DNA from: Nannochloropsis salina CCMP1776
Taxonomy: Eukaryota > Sar > Eustigmatophyceae > Eustigmatales > Monodopsidaceae
Direction: 5' to 3'
NCBI GenBank assembly: GCA_004565275.1
Contig: SDOX01000017.1
Span: 229,898 to 293,897 of the forward strand
Length of the DNA: 64,000 nucleotides
Shown: one piece after another, positions 51,515-63,469 of the stretch
Position numbering within the stretch: position 1 is the first letter of the stretch
Layout: each line of letters starts with the position of its first letter
The notes under the pieces: model-generated
Database searches by the model: none
Told to the model about the DNA's origin: nothing
What the model saw: the letters and a program-made list of their open reading frames with translations, nothing else
Position numbers and translations under genes: made by a program

Positions 51515-54500
51515 ATGGACCACAGCACGTCAGAGGCCTGCCTGAAAATCCTTGGAAGGCTCAGAAAGTCGCACCGCACTTTTGCCGCCAGCAAGGACAC
51601 TTTGGTTGGTTTGACTGCGTATGTCGATCGAGTTGAGAACCCGTGGGACCTGGCCATGGTGGACAAGGCCCTGAAACACGGAGAGATCGTCTCGCCCTCC
51701 GCCTTGGTCCAGCTCCTGCGGCGGCCCGCCAGTAATTGCCTCCGCTTTTGCATCGAGAAGGGCAATGCCCCGTATCGCGAAAAGGCACGGCATCTCCTCG
51801 TTCAGGTGGACAGCGAGCTGCGGGGGCATCCTTGGCTGGGGGTGGCACCGTTGCCGGCCTCGACCTACACGTGCCTCGACCTCTTGGAGCAGCTCGTCAT
51901 CCCCCACCAGGAGCTCCGCATGTTCTGGGCGCGCGTGGAGAACCTCGTGCATGCCTCCCTCCGTGCGGAGTATGCGGCCAGCGTGGACCTGCCCATGGAC
52001 ATGGGCCGCCTGACCTCCGAGCTCTTGGAAGAGGGCATCTCCGCGGCCGAGTTTTTGGCCAAGGCAGAAGTCGTCTTCGGCAACTGCATCCAGTTTTGGA
52101 GTGCTCACAACGACAGTGAGTCGGTGGCGGTGGGAGAGCGGGGAAAAGCCTTGCTGGAAAGCTTGGCCACAAAGCTGCTACCGGACGCTTGGCAGGCCCG
52201 GTGCCTGCCCCCCCTGAGTCGAAGCTCCCCCCCCCCGGGGCGACTTGCTTTCTTCCCAGCGCAGGGTCGCGTCGCTCGTCCTCTGAACGGGACTAAAGTG
52301 TCCTCCACCACGCCCCCGACTCTGGATTCGGTGGCGGCTGTTTCCCGCCTGGGAGAGAAAGGGGAGGGCGGGGCGCGGGAGACGAAACTCCTGCTCAAAG
52401 CGCCCGGGGCGGGAGGGCTTCCGAGACTTAAAGCTGTGGGGCCCGCGAAGGCGCACGTTCTAGAGTCAAAAGAGGCGGCAAGTACTGGCGCTCCTCGCTT
52501 GTTCTCGCTGGTCTCCGGTAAGGGGGAAGAGGCGGGGGGGGGACGACGGCCAAGAAGCTGCAGTTAAAGCGAGCCTTCTCGGTGGAGTCCCGCCCGCCCA
52601 CCTCCACGCTCTCCCCCACGCCCTGGCAAGAACCTGGCGTGGAAGCGACGCCGTTGCCGTGTCCGTCCCTGGAGGGACCTGTCGGGAGCCACAGTACTCC
52701 CACGCCGGCGCCCGGGGGACCGCCGCGTCTGAAGGTGCTGGCCGGGAGCACGGGGGGGGCGGCTTCCTCTTCCGGCGCCTTGGAACCGCCGCCGCTGGTG
52801 CTCCTTCCGCCAGGGGATGGAGTCGGTGTGGAGGGCAACGCGTCCATGTCGGCGGTGCCTGTCCTCTCCCTCGCGGGCGGGGCAAGCGTCGGAGCAGGGG
52901 AGGGTGTCTCCCTGCCCTCCCCCAAGCTATCCGTAGCCGTACGACCGTCGGAGGGCTCTGAGGGAACGTCGGTGAAACTCTCCCTACGCACGGACCGCGG
53001 TGGCAACGTCCCACTCAAACAGCCCACACTCGGAGTTTTCAACAAGGCAGGGGCCACCGCTGTGGCGGGGATAAAGCGCAGGCTGGAAGGGGGGCCCGGG
53101 GAGGGGCGGGGGCCCGAGACTGAGGGCGCCGCATTGACGGAAGCCGTCAAGAAGAAGAGGGTGGAAGGGACATCCCCAGGGCCTGCACTGCCTTCCTCAG
53201 GGCCCATCCGCCTCAAAATCGCCCCTCCCCCCCCCCTTCTCCCCGTCGTACCTCAGCTCGGCATCTCCAGACCTGCCGGGACTTCCGCGTCAACTTTGGC
53301 GGCGGAGTCCTCGACGAGGGGGGGTCAGGTGGTCCCAGGGGGTCGGGCGGAGAAGACGAAGAGGCGGGAGGGCGTGAAGGCCGAGTTCGTAGCAGGCGGG
53401 GGCGAGGGGGGAAGCACGGGCGGGGTCGGGAGGAAGGGGGGTAAGAAAAGGAAGGGGCTGGGCAGCCCCGGGGGGAAAGGGGGGGGGGAGACGAAGGGAG
53501 AGGGGCCCGCCTGGGAGTCAGACTGCACCCGCTTCCTGGACAAGGTGATGAGACTCGTGCAGGCGCTCGGTCAGCTCTCGGAGAAGGCGGGGAGGAAGGC
53601 CACGTCTTCCCGGTACAGCTTCGACAAGCCGGTGGTTGTCATGTTCCCCCAGGTGGCAGCGGCGTACTTGGCGCGCATTGCCAAGCCCATGGACACCTCC
53701 ACGCTGCGCCTCCAGCTCAAGGCTCACCAGTACGGGTCGCCCAAAGAATTTCTGCTGGACATGGACCTGATTTTTGCCAACGCCATCGCCTTCAACGACG
53801 GAGCGGCCACGCCCTACGAGCAGGAGGTCGTCTTGGTCTCCAGTTACCTCCGGCGGCACCTGGATAGGCTCGCGCTGGAATGCCTGCCATTGGAGGAGGA
53901 ATATAAGCCCGGGGAGCGCTTGAATTTGTCGGAACAGCGCCGTGAAGAGAACAGGCAGCAGATGGAGGAGAAGGCGTTGCGGCAGTTGGCCACCATGGCG
54001 GGGGGTGACGTGTACGGGCGATTTGCCTACCAAGAGATGCGGGAGCTGATCCAGCAATTGAAGAAGGAACGACGCGTGGGGGAGTTCTTCTGGGAGGAGG
54101 TGAACAGGAACGAGAATCAGGGCTACTACCGGGTCATTGCCCGGCCCATCTGCTTTCGCGACATTTTGAAGAGCATGGACACGGAGACGGGCATGCGGGT
54201 TGGGCAGGTGGTAGCGGACATCCGTTTGATTTACCAAAATGCGCTCCAATTCAACTCGGGGACGGAGACTCTCGTCCCCATATCGCGCGTTATCTGTGAG
54301 GCCGCCCGCTTGCTCCAACGGAAGCTGGAGGAGAAGCTCCCCCTCGTCTACTTGCGAATCGCGGAGAACGTTGAGCGGCAATCAGAGCTCAGAGAGAAGC
54401 TCAAGGTATTGCGCGCAGAAGACGAGAGACAACGCCGTGCTGAGCTAGCTGCTCTCACCACCGACCAGAACGCTGCCGGGTTGGCAGGAGGGGAGGCGCT

Positions 54501-56214
54501 GGGCCCCAAAGGCGGGCTCGCAGGGAAAGGAGCTGGGGCTATCTCGCCCGCGGCTGCCGGCGGACCAAGTCTTCCTTTTCCATCTCCGGGTGTGGATGCG
54601 CCCTCGCCGAGGTTCAGGGGCGACATGGAACAGGCTGCGGGTCATGCACAAGGTGGTCGAGCGGGTGGCAACGCCGCTGTCGGCGACCTGCCACAGACTG
54701 GTTCCCTGCTGGCGAACAAGCTGCGCAAGGAGAAGCGAAGGGAGGCAGAACTGGACAGAAAGCACGAGGAACGGCGAAGGAAGGAGCGAGAGAGCAAGCT
54801 GAAGGAAAGGATCACGCAGGAGGCCTGGGCTCGAGCACAAAAGGCAAGAGAAAAAATGTTCGCAGCGAAAGAGCAGTCGTCGGCATCGAAGCAGAAAGGC
54901 GAAGAGGGCGAGGGGGGAAGGGAAGGAGCGATGGGGGGGCAACAGGATACGCAGAACATGTCGTTGGGGCGGGATGTGAGTGCGACGGCGGATGTGAGAG
55001 TGGAGGACACCGGGGGTGGGACGGCTTTCCAGCCTGTGGACTTGTCGCGCCTAGGGACAAAGCCAGGTCGGCGCCACTCGGAGAGAGTAGAGAGGCAGCG
55101 GGTGCGGTCTCTGCTCGCGGAACTCTTCCCGACCGTTGGCCATGATGAGGAGGCGAAAAGTACCTCGCTCGGGAAAGAGCTTGACACAGCCACAGGCGAT
55201 GACAAGCAGAATGCGGGGGGCACTATCACTGAGGATCTGTTTGCACAGCTTAACAGAGTTCCAGCGCCTGAAGCAGCAATACGAGGTGACATTGATACGA
55301 GCGAAAAGGGCGAGGAGGAAAGGGCAGAGGATGAGGAGTCTCTCTCGGTGTGTTCTTCCCTACGGGACGCGGGAGATGACGCTTTGTGGGAGGATACGGA
55401 TGAAAGAGCACGGCTGCGGAGACTGCGGCTGCTGCTGCGTGTCGTGAGGGCCCCGGATATTCTAGGGGGGTCGGAGGTAGGGGACCACAGCGAGGAGGGA
55501 GCAGGAGGCCCCTGGGCTCCGTCCTTGGTGCATGTGACTGTGATAGCGGATGTGGAGGACCGGGTCCTGGGGGAAGAAGATCGGGGGGCGCACGGAGGGG
55601 CGAAACGCCGGAGCCGACGTGTGAAGTTGCAGAGCCAGCGACCCGTGGGATTGGAGATCAATGGTGGGGAGAGACGAGTTTTTTTGCAAGGGGAACGGCA
55701 AAAAGTTAGAGCAGGGAGCTTCGAGGCGGCTGTAGCACTGAGACTAGGCGGTCAGGTGGAGGTGCAGCTCATTGTGCCTTTGGCGCCCCGATCAGACGTT
55801 TCCAGCACTTCGATTTCGGTTCCAAATACGCCGGCGCTCGGAAATATCCGGTCTCGTGAATGCCCCGTTTTGACACCTATGTTTCAAGAAGCCAAGGAGT
55901 GGTGTAAAGGGAGCCAAAGAGCCGATCTGGATATGCCTTCGGCGTCTCGGTGGACCTGGGGCCGGCGCGGATGCCAGCCGGGCACTGCCGCTGATTTCTA
56001 CCACTGGCTGGCTGGATTGAATCTGGCGATATGGGAGGAGGGTGACGTGGCTTTTTCTCCCAGTATACGGGAGGAGGAGCGTGAGGGAGGAAATGTCTAC
56101 GTGGCTCAGCTTGTCTTTCCCGTAGGGAAGGGCGCCCTTTACGTTGGTGGGCACCAGGTCCACCATACAGCTCTTCTCCAAAAGCACAAAGCAGAGGTCG
56201 TTGTGGGGGAATAA
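51515..56214 (+). CDS. Multi-bromodomain chromatin protein (frame broken at a G run)
   Basis: Two open frames, 51515-52567 and about 52530-56214, meet at a run of nine G (52534-52542). One more G would join them into about 1566 residues, so I treat this as one gene. A degenerate bromodomain (about 119-200) contains VDLPMDMGRLTSELLEEG and FGNCIQFW. A second (about nt 53520-53870) has YLARIAKPMDTSTLRLQL, AHQYGSPKEFLLDMDLIFAN and AIAFNDGA. A third (about nt 54020-54340) has YYRVIARPICFRDI, VADIRLIYQNALQFNSG. A basic coiled stretch (RKEKRREAELDRKHEERRRK) and an acidic region follow. Bromodomains bind acetyl-lysine; the layout recalls polybromo or BRD proteins. No AT-hook or BAH domain was recognised. 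First ATG in frame is at 51515. Confidence 0.8.
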
Positions 56215-56602
56215 GCATTTGTCTCGTGCTTGTCATTTTCTCGAAGTGAAATGTGATAAATTGTAGAATTGCGTGCACAGAACAAAAAAGAGACAAGTAA
56301 AAAATCAAAAGCGTGATGATCTCATCTTTGTTCTAGTATCTTTTAAACTTTTCTAGAGATGAAGACTGTATGTACACATATCTTACAATCAAAGGGGAAT
56401 GGGTGAACCAAGTCCTGTCAAAAGCTCAGTCGTCGCAGAGAAGGTGGCACGGAGACTAGCACAAGGATCCTGGTGTCGTCACCCTTCCCCCGAGCCTTCC
56501 AGAAGTGTCGTCATCGAGTCTCAATGCCAGTGCCTGACGACTCAATCCACTAGAGAACAGTTCTCTACTATGGTCCTCGTCAATCGTTCCCCGTCGTTAT
56601 TT
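56215..56602. other. Convergent intergenic region, 388 bp
   Basis: Between the ends of the bromodomain (+) and PurF (-) genes; AT-rich start, no feature identified. Confidence 0.5.
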
Positions 56603-58657
56603 TCATTTAGTCGTCTCTCGCCCCAAGTTAAACAGCACCTCGCAGCTTCCTCCAAGCTTTTTCTCCGCGCAAGCGCTTGAAAGTCTCGTGCTCACGCTCG
56701 CTGCTCCAGGGCCCATTCCAGCCGGCGCCGCTGCTCCAGCCTCCGCTGGAGCTCCATTTGCACAATTGCTGGCAGAGTGATTACCATCGTGCGCGTTCCA
56801 CGTCTTGTGCTTCTCGGACGTCTCGCTCACCATCTTCCTCTCGGCTCGGCCCCGCAGTACTTCCGCCTGCTGTTGCTGGTGCCCCTGTTTTTTCCCTCTG
56901 CCGCCTTGCAGCTCTACCAGGTACTCGTCCGTGATGTCGCCCGTGACGTACCGGCCGTCGAAGCAGGAGGCGTCGAACTCCTGGATGGAGGGGTTGATCT
57001 TCCTGATACTGGTCTTCAGGTCCTCCAAGGCCTGGTACACCACCCAGTCCGCCCCCAGCTCGGCCGCCACCTGGGCCTCGTCCCGTTCGTTTGCGATCAG
57101 CTCTATGCGGGTGGGGATGTCAATGCCGTACACATTAGGGTAGCGGACCGCGGGGGCGGCCGAGGTCACGTAGACTTTCCGGGCGCCCGCCTCCCGCGCC
57201 ATGCTGACCAGTTCCCGTGACGTGGTCCCTCGCACAATGGAGTCGTCGACGAGCAGCACATTTTTGCCCCGGAACTCGGAGCGGATGGTGTTGAGCTTCA
57301 TGCGCACCGTCTTCATCCGGACGGCCTGTCCGGGCATGATGAAGGTGCGCGCAATGTAACGATTCTTGATGAAGCCCTCCCGGAAAGGCCTCCCCAAGGT
57401 GTAGGCGCAGGAGAGACCCGAAGTCCGCGAGGTGTCGGGCACCGGGATCACCACGTCGATGTCGTGCTGGGGGTACTTCCGCAGGATGCTCTCCGCCAGT
57501 CGCTCGCCCATGTTCAGGCGGGCCTCGTAAACCTGGACGCCGTCCATGATCGAGTCGGGCCGGGCGAAGTACACGTACTCAAAAATGCAAGGCATGAGCT
57601 GCGGGCTCCTGGCGCACTGGGACCGGTGCAGCTTTCCCTCCGTGGTAATGAGGATGGCCTCCCCGGGGCCCACGTCCCCCACCAGGGAGAAGCGCAGGGT
57701 GTCGATGGCCACGCTCTCCGAGGCGAGGAGGAAGTCCGTTACCCCCGCTTGAGTCGTTGAATTCCGCGTGCCCAGCACCAAGGGACGAATGCCGTGGGGA
57801 TCGCGGAAGCCTAGGAGGCCGACGCCGTTGACGAGCATGACCACGCCGTAGGCCCCGTGGCAGCGGGCCATCAGCTTCCTCACTGCCTCGAACACGTCTG
57901 TGGGACAGATATCCCGACCCTTGTGCTGTGCCTGGAGCTCTTCAGCGAACACATTGAGCACCAACTCTGAGTCGGACCCTGTGTTGATGTGGCGTAGGCT
58001 CTGCACCAAGGCCGCCCGGAGCTCGGCCGTGTTGGTGATATTCCCGTTGTGCGCGGCGCAGATCCCGTAAGGATAGTTCGTGAATAAAGGCTGCGCCTCG
58101 GCACAAGACGACGTGCCTGCCGTCGGATATCGCACGTGACCGATTCCCAGGTTCCCCCGAAGCGTCAGCATGTGGTGGTGCTGGAAAACCTCCGAGACAA
58201 GCCCACTGTCCTTGCGAAGGTTCAAGTGGCCCTTCTCGCACGTGACGATTCCTGCCGCGTCTACAAACGTCACAGATAAGGGAAGAGTAAACGTGAGGCC
58301 CTCTATAACATATGAATAAAGCTCGACTGTCTTGCTCAGACGCCAAAGCTCAAGCAATGAAATCCTTTCTCAACCTTCAGCTTCCAGGTGTAATTTTCTG
58401 CGAATCAAAAATAAAGTCATCAGAATGTTTCTGATAACCTCCAATCCAGGTAAGCAGCAGCAATGCCAGCACATCTACCGGCCACAAGAACTCTCGCCTG
58501 TCCCCTCCCCCTGGACTGCTGGCCCGAATCACCCCTAGCATCCCACATCTCCCTCTGTACCTTGTCCCCGGTGCTGCAAAACTGTCAGGCCGTCCACGAT
58601 CAACTGATTTACGTGGGTGTCAGCGTCCCCTAATAACGCTGCCAGTATTCCACACAT
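56603..58657 (-). CDS. purF: Amidophosphoribosyltransferase (glutamine PRPP amidotransferase)
   Basis: Exon 1 (58561-58657) and exon 2 (56603-58260) join across a 300-bp intron (GTACAG...TTGTAG) that splits the Asp of HRGQDAAGIVTC; 584 residues. The protein begins MCGILAALLG, so Cys2 becomes the N-terminal nucleophile of the glutaminase domain once Met is removed. There is no propeptide of the kind found in the B. subtilis and many eukaryotic enzymes. Other landmarks are GHVRYPTAGTSS, AHNGNITNTAEL, CFARPDSI-like YFARPDSIMDG and the PRPP loop VLLVDDSIVRGTTSREL. It catalyses the first committed step of purine synthesis. No leader precedes the Cys, as its chemistry requires, so it is cytosolic unless a leader exon exists that is removed exactly. 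About 70 low-complexity residues (QQQQAEVLRGR, Ala-rich) extend the C-terminus. Confidence 0.94.
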
Positions 58658-59489
58658 CTTGCTAATGCTTTGCGTGTCTTACAATAAACCCCAGACTTGA
58701 GATGGAGCGGGAATGTGAAGAGCGACTAGTTGAGTGTGAGTATATAAAAACAGAAAATTTTAATGTTGCATGCTGAGGCACTACCCTTTTCAAAATGAGG
58801 GAGTAAGGTCAACGTTTGGCTGTTTAAGCAAGACAGGACGGCCTTTCACGTAAAGAACTACCTTCAAAGGCCCGGGCGCTGAGCACCGACCACCACAGGG
58901 AGAGCGTGACGTCGTGTGGGCGATGGCGAGGGGACGAGGAGGGTAAATGATCAAGCTGGGCAAGGAGAAACTAGAAATGCGAAGACGCTTCAATGCGAAA
59001 TTCTGTGGTCGCGGTGCGTTTTTTATTGATGTCAATTGTGCGTTCGTTCTATTTTTTCGAACTCTGCGGGTGTCTCGTCCAGTTCCTCTTCCAAGAAAGA
59101 CGTATCGACTAGTTTGATTAAATCACTAGAACGTCAATAAATAAGGTACTCTATTCAAACGTTCGACTGGCTGACGAGGTGTCAAAATCAGATAAACTGT
59201 GCTTTCTATCGTAGTTCTTACAAATTTCTCCCTAAGAGAACGTAAATCCCCGTCCCTAGGTCTAAAGCAACGGTGGCTTGTAGCCTTCCATCTCTCCATA
59301 TCTCTTAAGTCCTGTAAGCGTATCCTAGTGCTCTTCTGCTTGAGAACAGCAGTAGCCCTCGAGTTTGGTATTTTTCAAACGTCCTTCGAGGAACAGCTAG
59401 AAAATCAGCTTCGTCTAGAGAGGGCCGGGGGTGGAAAGTAGACATGCGGGGATTCCTCCCTCCGACTGCCAGGACTGCCTTTCGCTCCG
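58658..59489. other. Intergenic, 832 bp
   Basis: Between PurF and the 3' end of the coiled-coil gene (both minus). AT-rich; contains the PurF promoter. No frame with a domain and no RNA gene noticed. Confidence 0.5.
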
Positions 59490-62400
59490 TCAAGGTCCTT
59501 TGCGGATCACCGCGTCAATTAAGCCATCATGCTCGATATTGCTAATATCCCGAAGCGCCGCCGCATCCTCTCTCCCTTCCGCCTCTCTATCCCCTGCCAA
59601 TCGACCATTCTGCCCACAGCTGAATCCACCTTCAGTCTTTACCCAAGCCGCCTCCAACCCCTCCGCTCCCGACCCGATGTTGTTTCCGGCCTTGCCACCG
59701 ATCATCCCCGCAAGAGACTCTTCCTGCCGCCGGTTTCCCACTGCGTGGAACTGAACCTCCCGTGCCGTGTCGAGGCCGTTGAAAGGCTCTCCTCCCTCGA
59801 GACTTGCGGCAACTACCTCGTCCACTTCCTCCACCAGCAATTGCGTCACTGGAGACAGTGTCGGCGGACTCGCTCTTTTCCTATTTCCATGAATTTCAAA
59901 ATTGCATCTAGTTTCGCTTCGCCTGTCACTGCCCTTGAGTACCTCATTTACACTAATATCGCCGTCACCTTCATGCGAGACCTCGCGGGGCGCTTCCTCT
60001 TTTTGTAACCGCCGACGCCAGTATTCCTTCTCTCGCCGGTGCTCCTCGAAGATCCTTCTCTCCTCCTCTGGGGAGAGATAAACCAAGGTTGACTCTGAGG
60101 CCAGAGACCCCTCCAGGCCAGGGCCCGCCCGCTCGATGAACTCGTCGTCCTCCCCATTCCCCCCCGCCGCGTCTTGCCAGCCGCCCCGCCCTCGATACAC
60201 CAAGGCCCTCACCGCCGCCTGTCCCAGCACGTGATGGGCCTGCTGCTCTGGGCGCCCTGCCCCCCCCTGTCCGCCTGGACGAAGCACGGGAATGGGAGAG
60301 GAACGGAGCCGTTCTGGTGGCGTGCACAGAACCTTAGGAGGCATGACCTCACACTCCGGGGCCCTGTCCTTCTCAACACGAGAGGAGTCACGTAAAGCCC
60401 TTTCCTTTGCGCCCACCCCCTTCTTGGTCTGCCCCCGAGAGGGGGGGTTGGGCACCGCCACCAGGATGCTGTCTGTGTCGAGACTTCCCTCCTCCGAGAG
60501 CATCTCCTCCTTCCCATCTCCCTCGCCTCTCCCTGCCTCTCCTTTTCTCCCTGAACGTGGCAGTGCTCCTCTTTCACTCTCACTTTCATTCTTCTTTCTT
60601 TTACGTGCCTCTCCATCCTCCCTGACGGGCTCCACCTCCCTCGCCTCCTCCCTCGCCTTCATCTCCCCCCCCTGGCTCACAGGTGAATGAGCGTCAAGAG
60701 CGACACCCGAAACGGCGACGGGACCGGAACCGGCGACCGTCGACGCCTCTTCTCCACGCAGGACAGAGCTTGCCATCGACTCTGGCCCCGGTCTATCTTT
60801 CTCTTTCCTCGTCTTCCCCTGTGCCTGCGCCTTGACTCTCCCCACGGCGGAGGTCTGCCCGACCGCGGCCTCCAAAACCCGAGCCCTCTGAATTTGCTCC
60901 TCCAGTCTCTTCTCTTCGGCAGCTTGTTCAGCAGCCAGCGCCTTTTGTAGACTCCGTTTTTCCTCAATCTGAGCCTCGAGGATCCGTCGCTGCGCCAGCG
61001 CCGCCGCCTGTCGTTCGCCCAAGCGCTCGATCAAAGAGGGGCTGGTAGCGAGGGCACCGTGTCGGGCAAAGGAGGGTCGCGGTGCCCCCGCGGCGGCGAG
61101 CGCGGGGCTTTCTTGTGTGGAATGGGAGGGCCAAGGACTGGGAGAAGGCGCAAGGGGGGTCGAGCCTGGGCTCCGGGGCGAGACAAGCCCCTTGTCGCCA
61201 GTCTCCCCAGCCGGCTTGCTCGCCGCTGAGACGTCGGGCGTCACTGACATCTTGTCCCTGCGGAAGCGCGTATCAGTGCCGTCATGACTATTCCTCCCAG
61301 TGGCCGAAGGGGTGCGCTCGGAGGAGGCCTCTTTCCCCCACGGCGAGGTCTGCGGCCCATACACGTCGCGGACCAGGCGCTGGCGCGTGCGCGACAAGCG
61401 GGAGGGAGAGCCCGGCTCCGCAGGTGTCCCAGGGGTCAAGGCTTCTCCCCGCGGCCCCTGACATGGACCATCCTCCTCCTCCTGCTTAAGCTTGCGGGCC
61501 TGGGCCCTCGGCTTCCCCATTCCCTCCTCCCGCCGTCTCGCCTCCACCGCCTGCTGCCGACGCCCCTCCTTCTCCAAAATTTGCTCGCGCAAGGCTGCCG
61601 CATACCGTGCCTTCTTCTCCGATGCCGTCCGCGCCTCCCGCCTAGAGTCCAGCCGTGCACCTGCATCCCCCTCCACATCCATCCACCACCTGGACCCTGA
61701 GGCAGGCAATGGCGGGGTAGCCGTATCCCCCTGCGAGCGTCCCTTCGTTTCGCCCTTCCCCGTCCCAGGGGGCCTGCGCGCCGTGGAAGACAAGGAGAGT
61801 CGCCCCAGTGCCTCTTCCATCTCTTTTTCCATCCCCAGGGCATCTTTGTCCTCCCCCTCCTCCTCGCCCTCCCCAATCCCGTGGTCGACCCCCTCCCGCA
61901 GGAACCGCCGCACCGTCTGCGGCGATATGACTAACATCCCTGCCGCTTCGAGCTGCCGCCGCTTCTCTTCCAACTGCTCGTCCAAGGCTTGCGCGTACTC
62001 GCGTCGTTGCTGCCGCAGCTTCCGAGTCACTTCCTCCGCCTGGGGACCCTCATGCATACGCAGGATCCCCCCATGCCGGCGGTGGTGCTGCTGGAGACGC
62101 CCCTCGACCGCCTCCGTGGCCGGCCGCTCTTTTCCTGTGCTTGAGCCTCGCAGACCTGCGTCACGAGGACTTGCTGGTTCGGACCGCCGCTGATAGTGCT
62201 GGTGATGTTTTCTGGATTGAGGGGATGTCAGTATCTGCTGCTCGAGAGCCCTGGCATAGTCGCGTTGGGCGCGACGCTTCGCCGCCTGCTGCTCCTTGTC
62301 GGCGGGAGAGGCGTAGAGCGACGCCAGGCCACGCCCGAAAGCCTTGGAGCCGTTTTCGAAACGAGGGGAGATGATCGGAAGCCTCTTGGCCGTGACAGGG

Positions 62401-63469
62401 GGCAAGAAAGGCGCGGAGAGGGAGGAGGGAGAGGGGTGGGAAGGCGTCCCTAGGGGCGGTGCGCGATGGCCTCGGCCCGTGGAAACGGCCAGAGGGAGCA
62501 CACGCGAGCTGGAAGGGGTTTGACCAGGGACTGGCGAGCGGTGACCCAGCTCGGATAAATGCCGGGCACCTCGGCCTTCCGGCGGCTCGTCCTCGCCCTC
62601 CCCGGTCCCCGGGCCCGGGCGCGAGCCGGGCTCCGTGGATGCCAGCATCGCCGACCTCTCTCGCGGCTCGGCCCTGCTCTCCAGCCTCGCCTTCAAGCGG
62701 CGCATCTCCGCTTGCACCAAGGCCTCAAAAGACGCGTCTTTCGCACGACCTCGCCGTCGCAATATCCTTCCCCTCTCCCTTCCACCACTTTCTTCCTCAT
62801 TCTCCTCCTCCTCAGCTTCCGAAGCCAGAAGGCTTTCGTCTCGTTCTCGCTGCATTTCTACCTTTCCGAGAAAAGGAACCAGCAACGGCAGATTCGTGTC
62901 TTTAGTCTTGGACCGTGAGAGTGCCTCCATGACTTCCTTAGCGTGCGGACTGGTCTCCTCCTCGGAGCCCTCCTCGTCCTCCGTGAAGAAGGAAGCGGAC
63001 ACGGCCCCATTACTGTGGGGGGTGTGCACGAGAGGCGGCAAAGGCGAGGACATGATGCTTGCGCTGCTCAGGCTGCGTGAGAGGCCGTTTCCCTGGCTGT
63101 TGCTCGCCGGAGTAGGAAAACTGACACTCCCTCGACTAGTGTTGAGAGATGGCAAAATCGTGCAATCCTATCCATTCGCGGGAGGAAAAAGAGAGTTCCG
63201 TTGAGCTCGACTTTATCCACAGAAAAAAACGATATCGGTACCTGAAAACGTACCGTTGGGGAGGCTTTGCTACCCGTGCTGGTGCTTTGAGACCCATTCC
63301 CGGCGGAGGAAGACGAGAGTTTTTTCGAAATCACCAAGGGCTCCAGTCGAGGCTGTAAATCACTTCTTTCCCCTCGCCCGCTCCCGGAACGCCTGGACTG
63401 GGTATCCCCTTCATTCATGCGCGTAGAAACTCGCCTCCCCCCTCCATTCCGCAAGCCAACAAGGTCCAT
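59490..63469 (-). CDS. Large coiled-coil protein with repeated YAxALxxQI motifs
   Basis: The main open frame runs from about 63155 down to 59490 (about 1220 codons). A stop lies just upstream in that frame and no ATG opens it, so I infer a first exon at about 63240-63469 (ATG at 63469, MDLVGLRNGG...) ending at GTACGT or GTACCG. A phase-0 acceptor CAACAGCCAG near 63100 would fit; another at ACACTAG fits less well. The protein is charged and disordered with helical blocks that share the core RDYARALEQQI, RREYAQALDEQL, ARYAAALREQI and RILEAQIEEKR. Such blocks occur in CSPP1 and CCDC66-like centrosome/microtubule proteins; that link is only by motif. A late Arg-rich helix reads EERRIFEEHRREKEYWRRRL. 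Start and first intron are uncertain. Confidence 0.68.
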
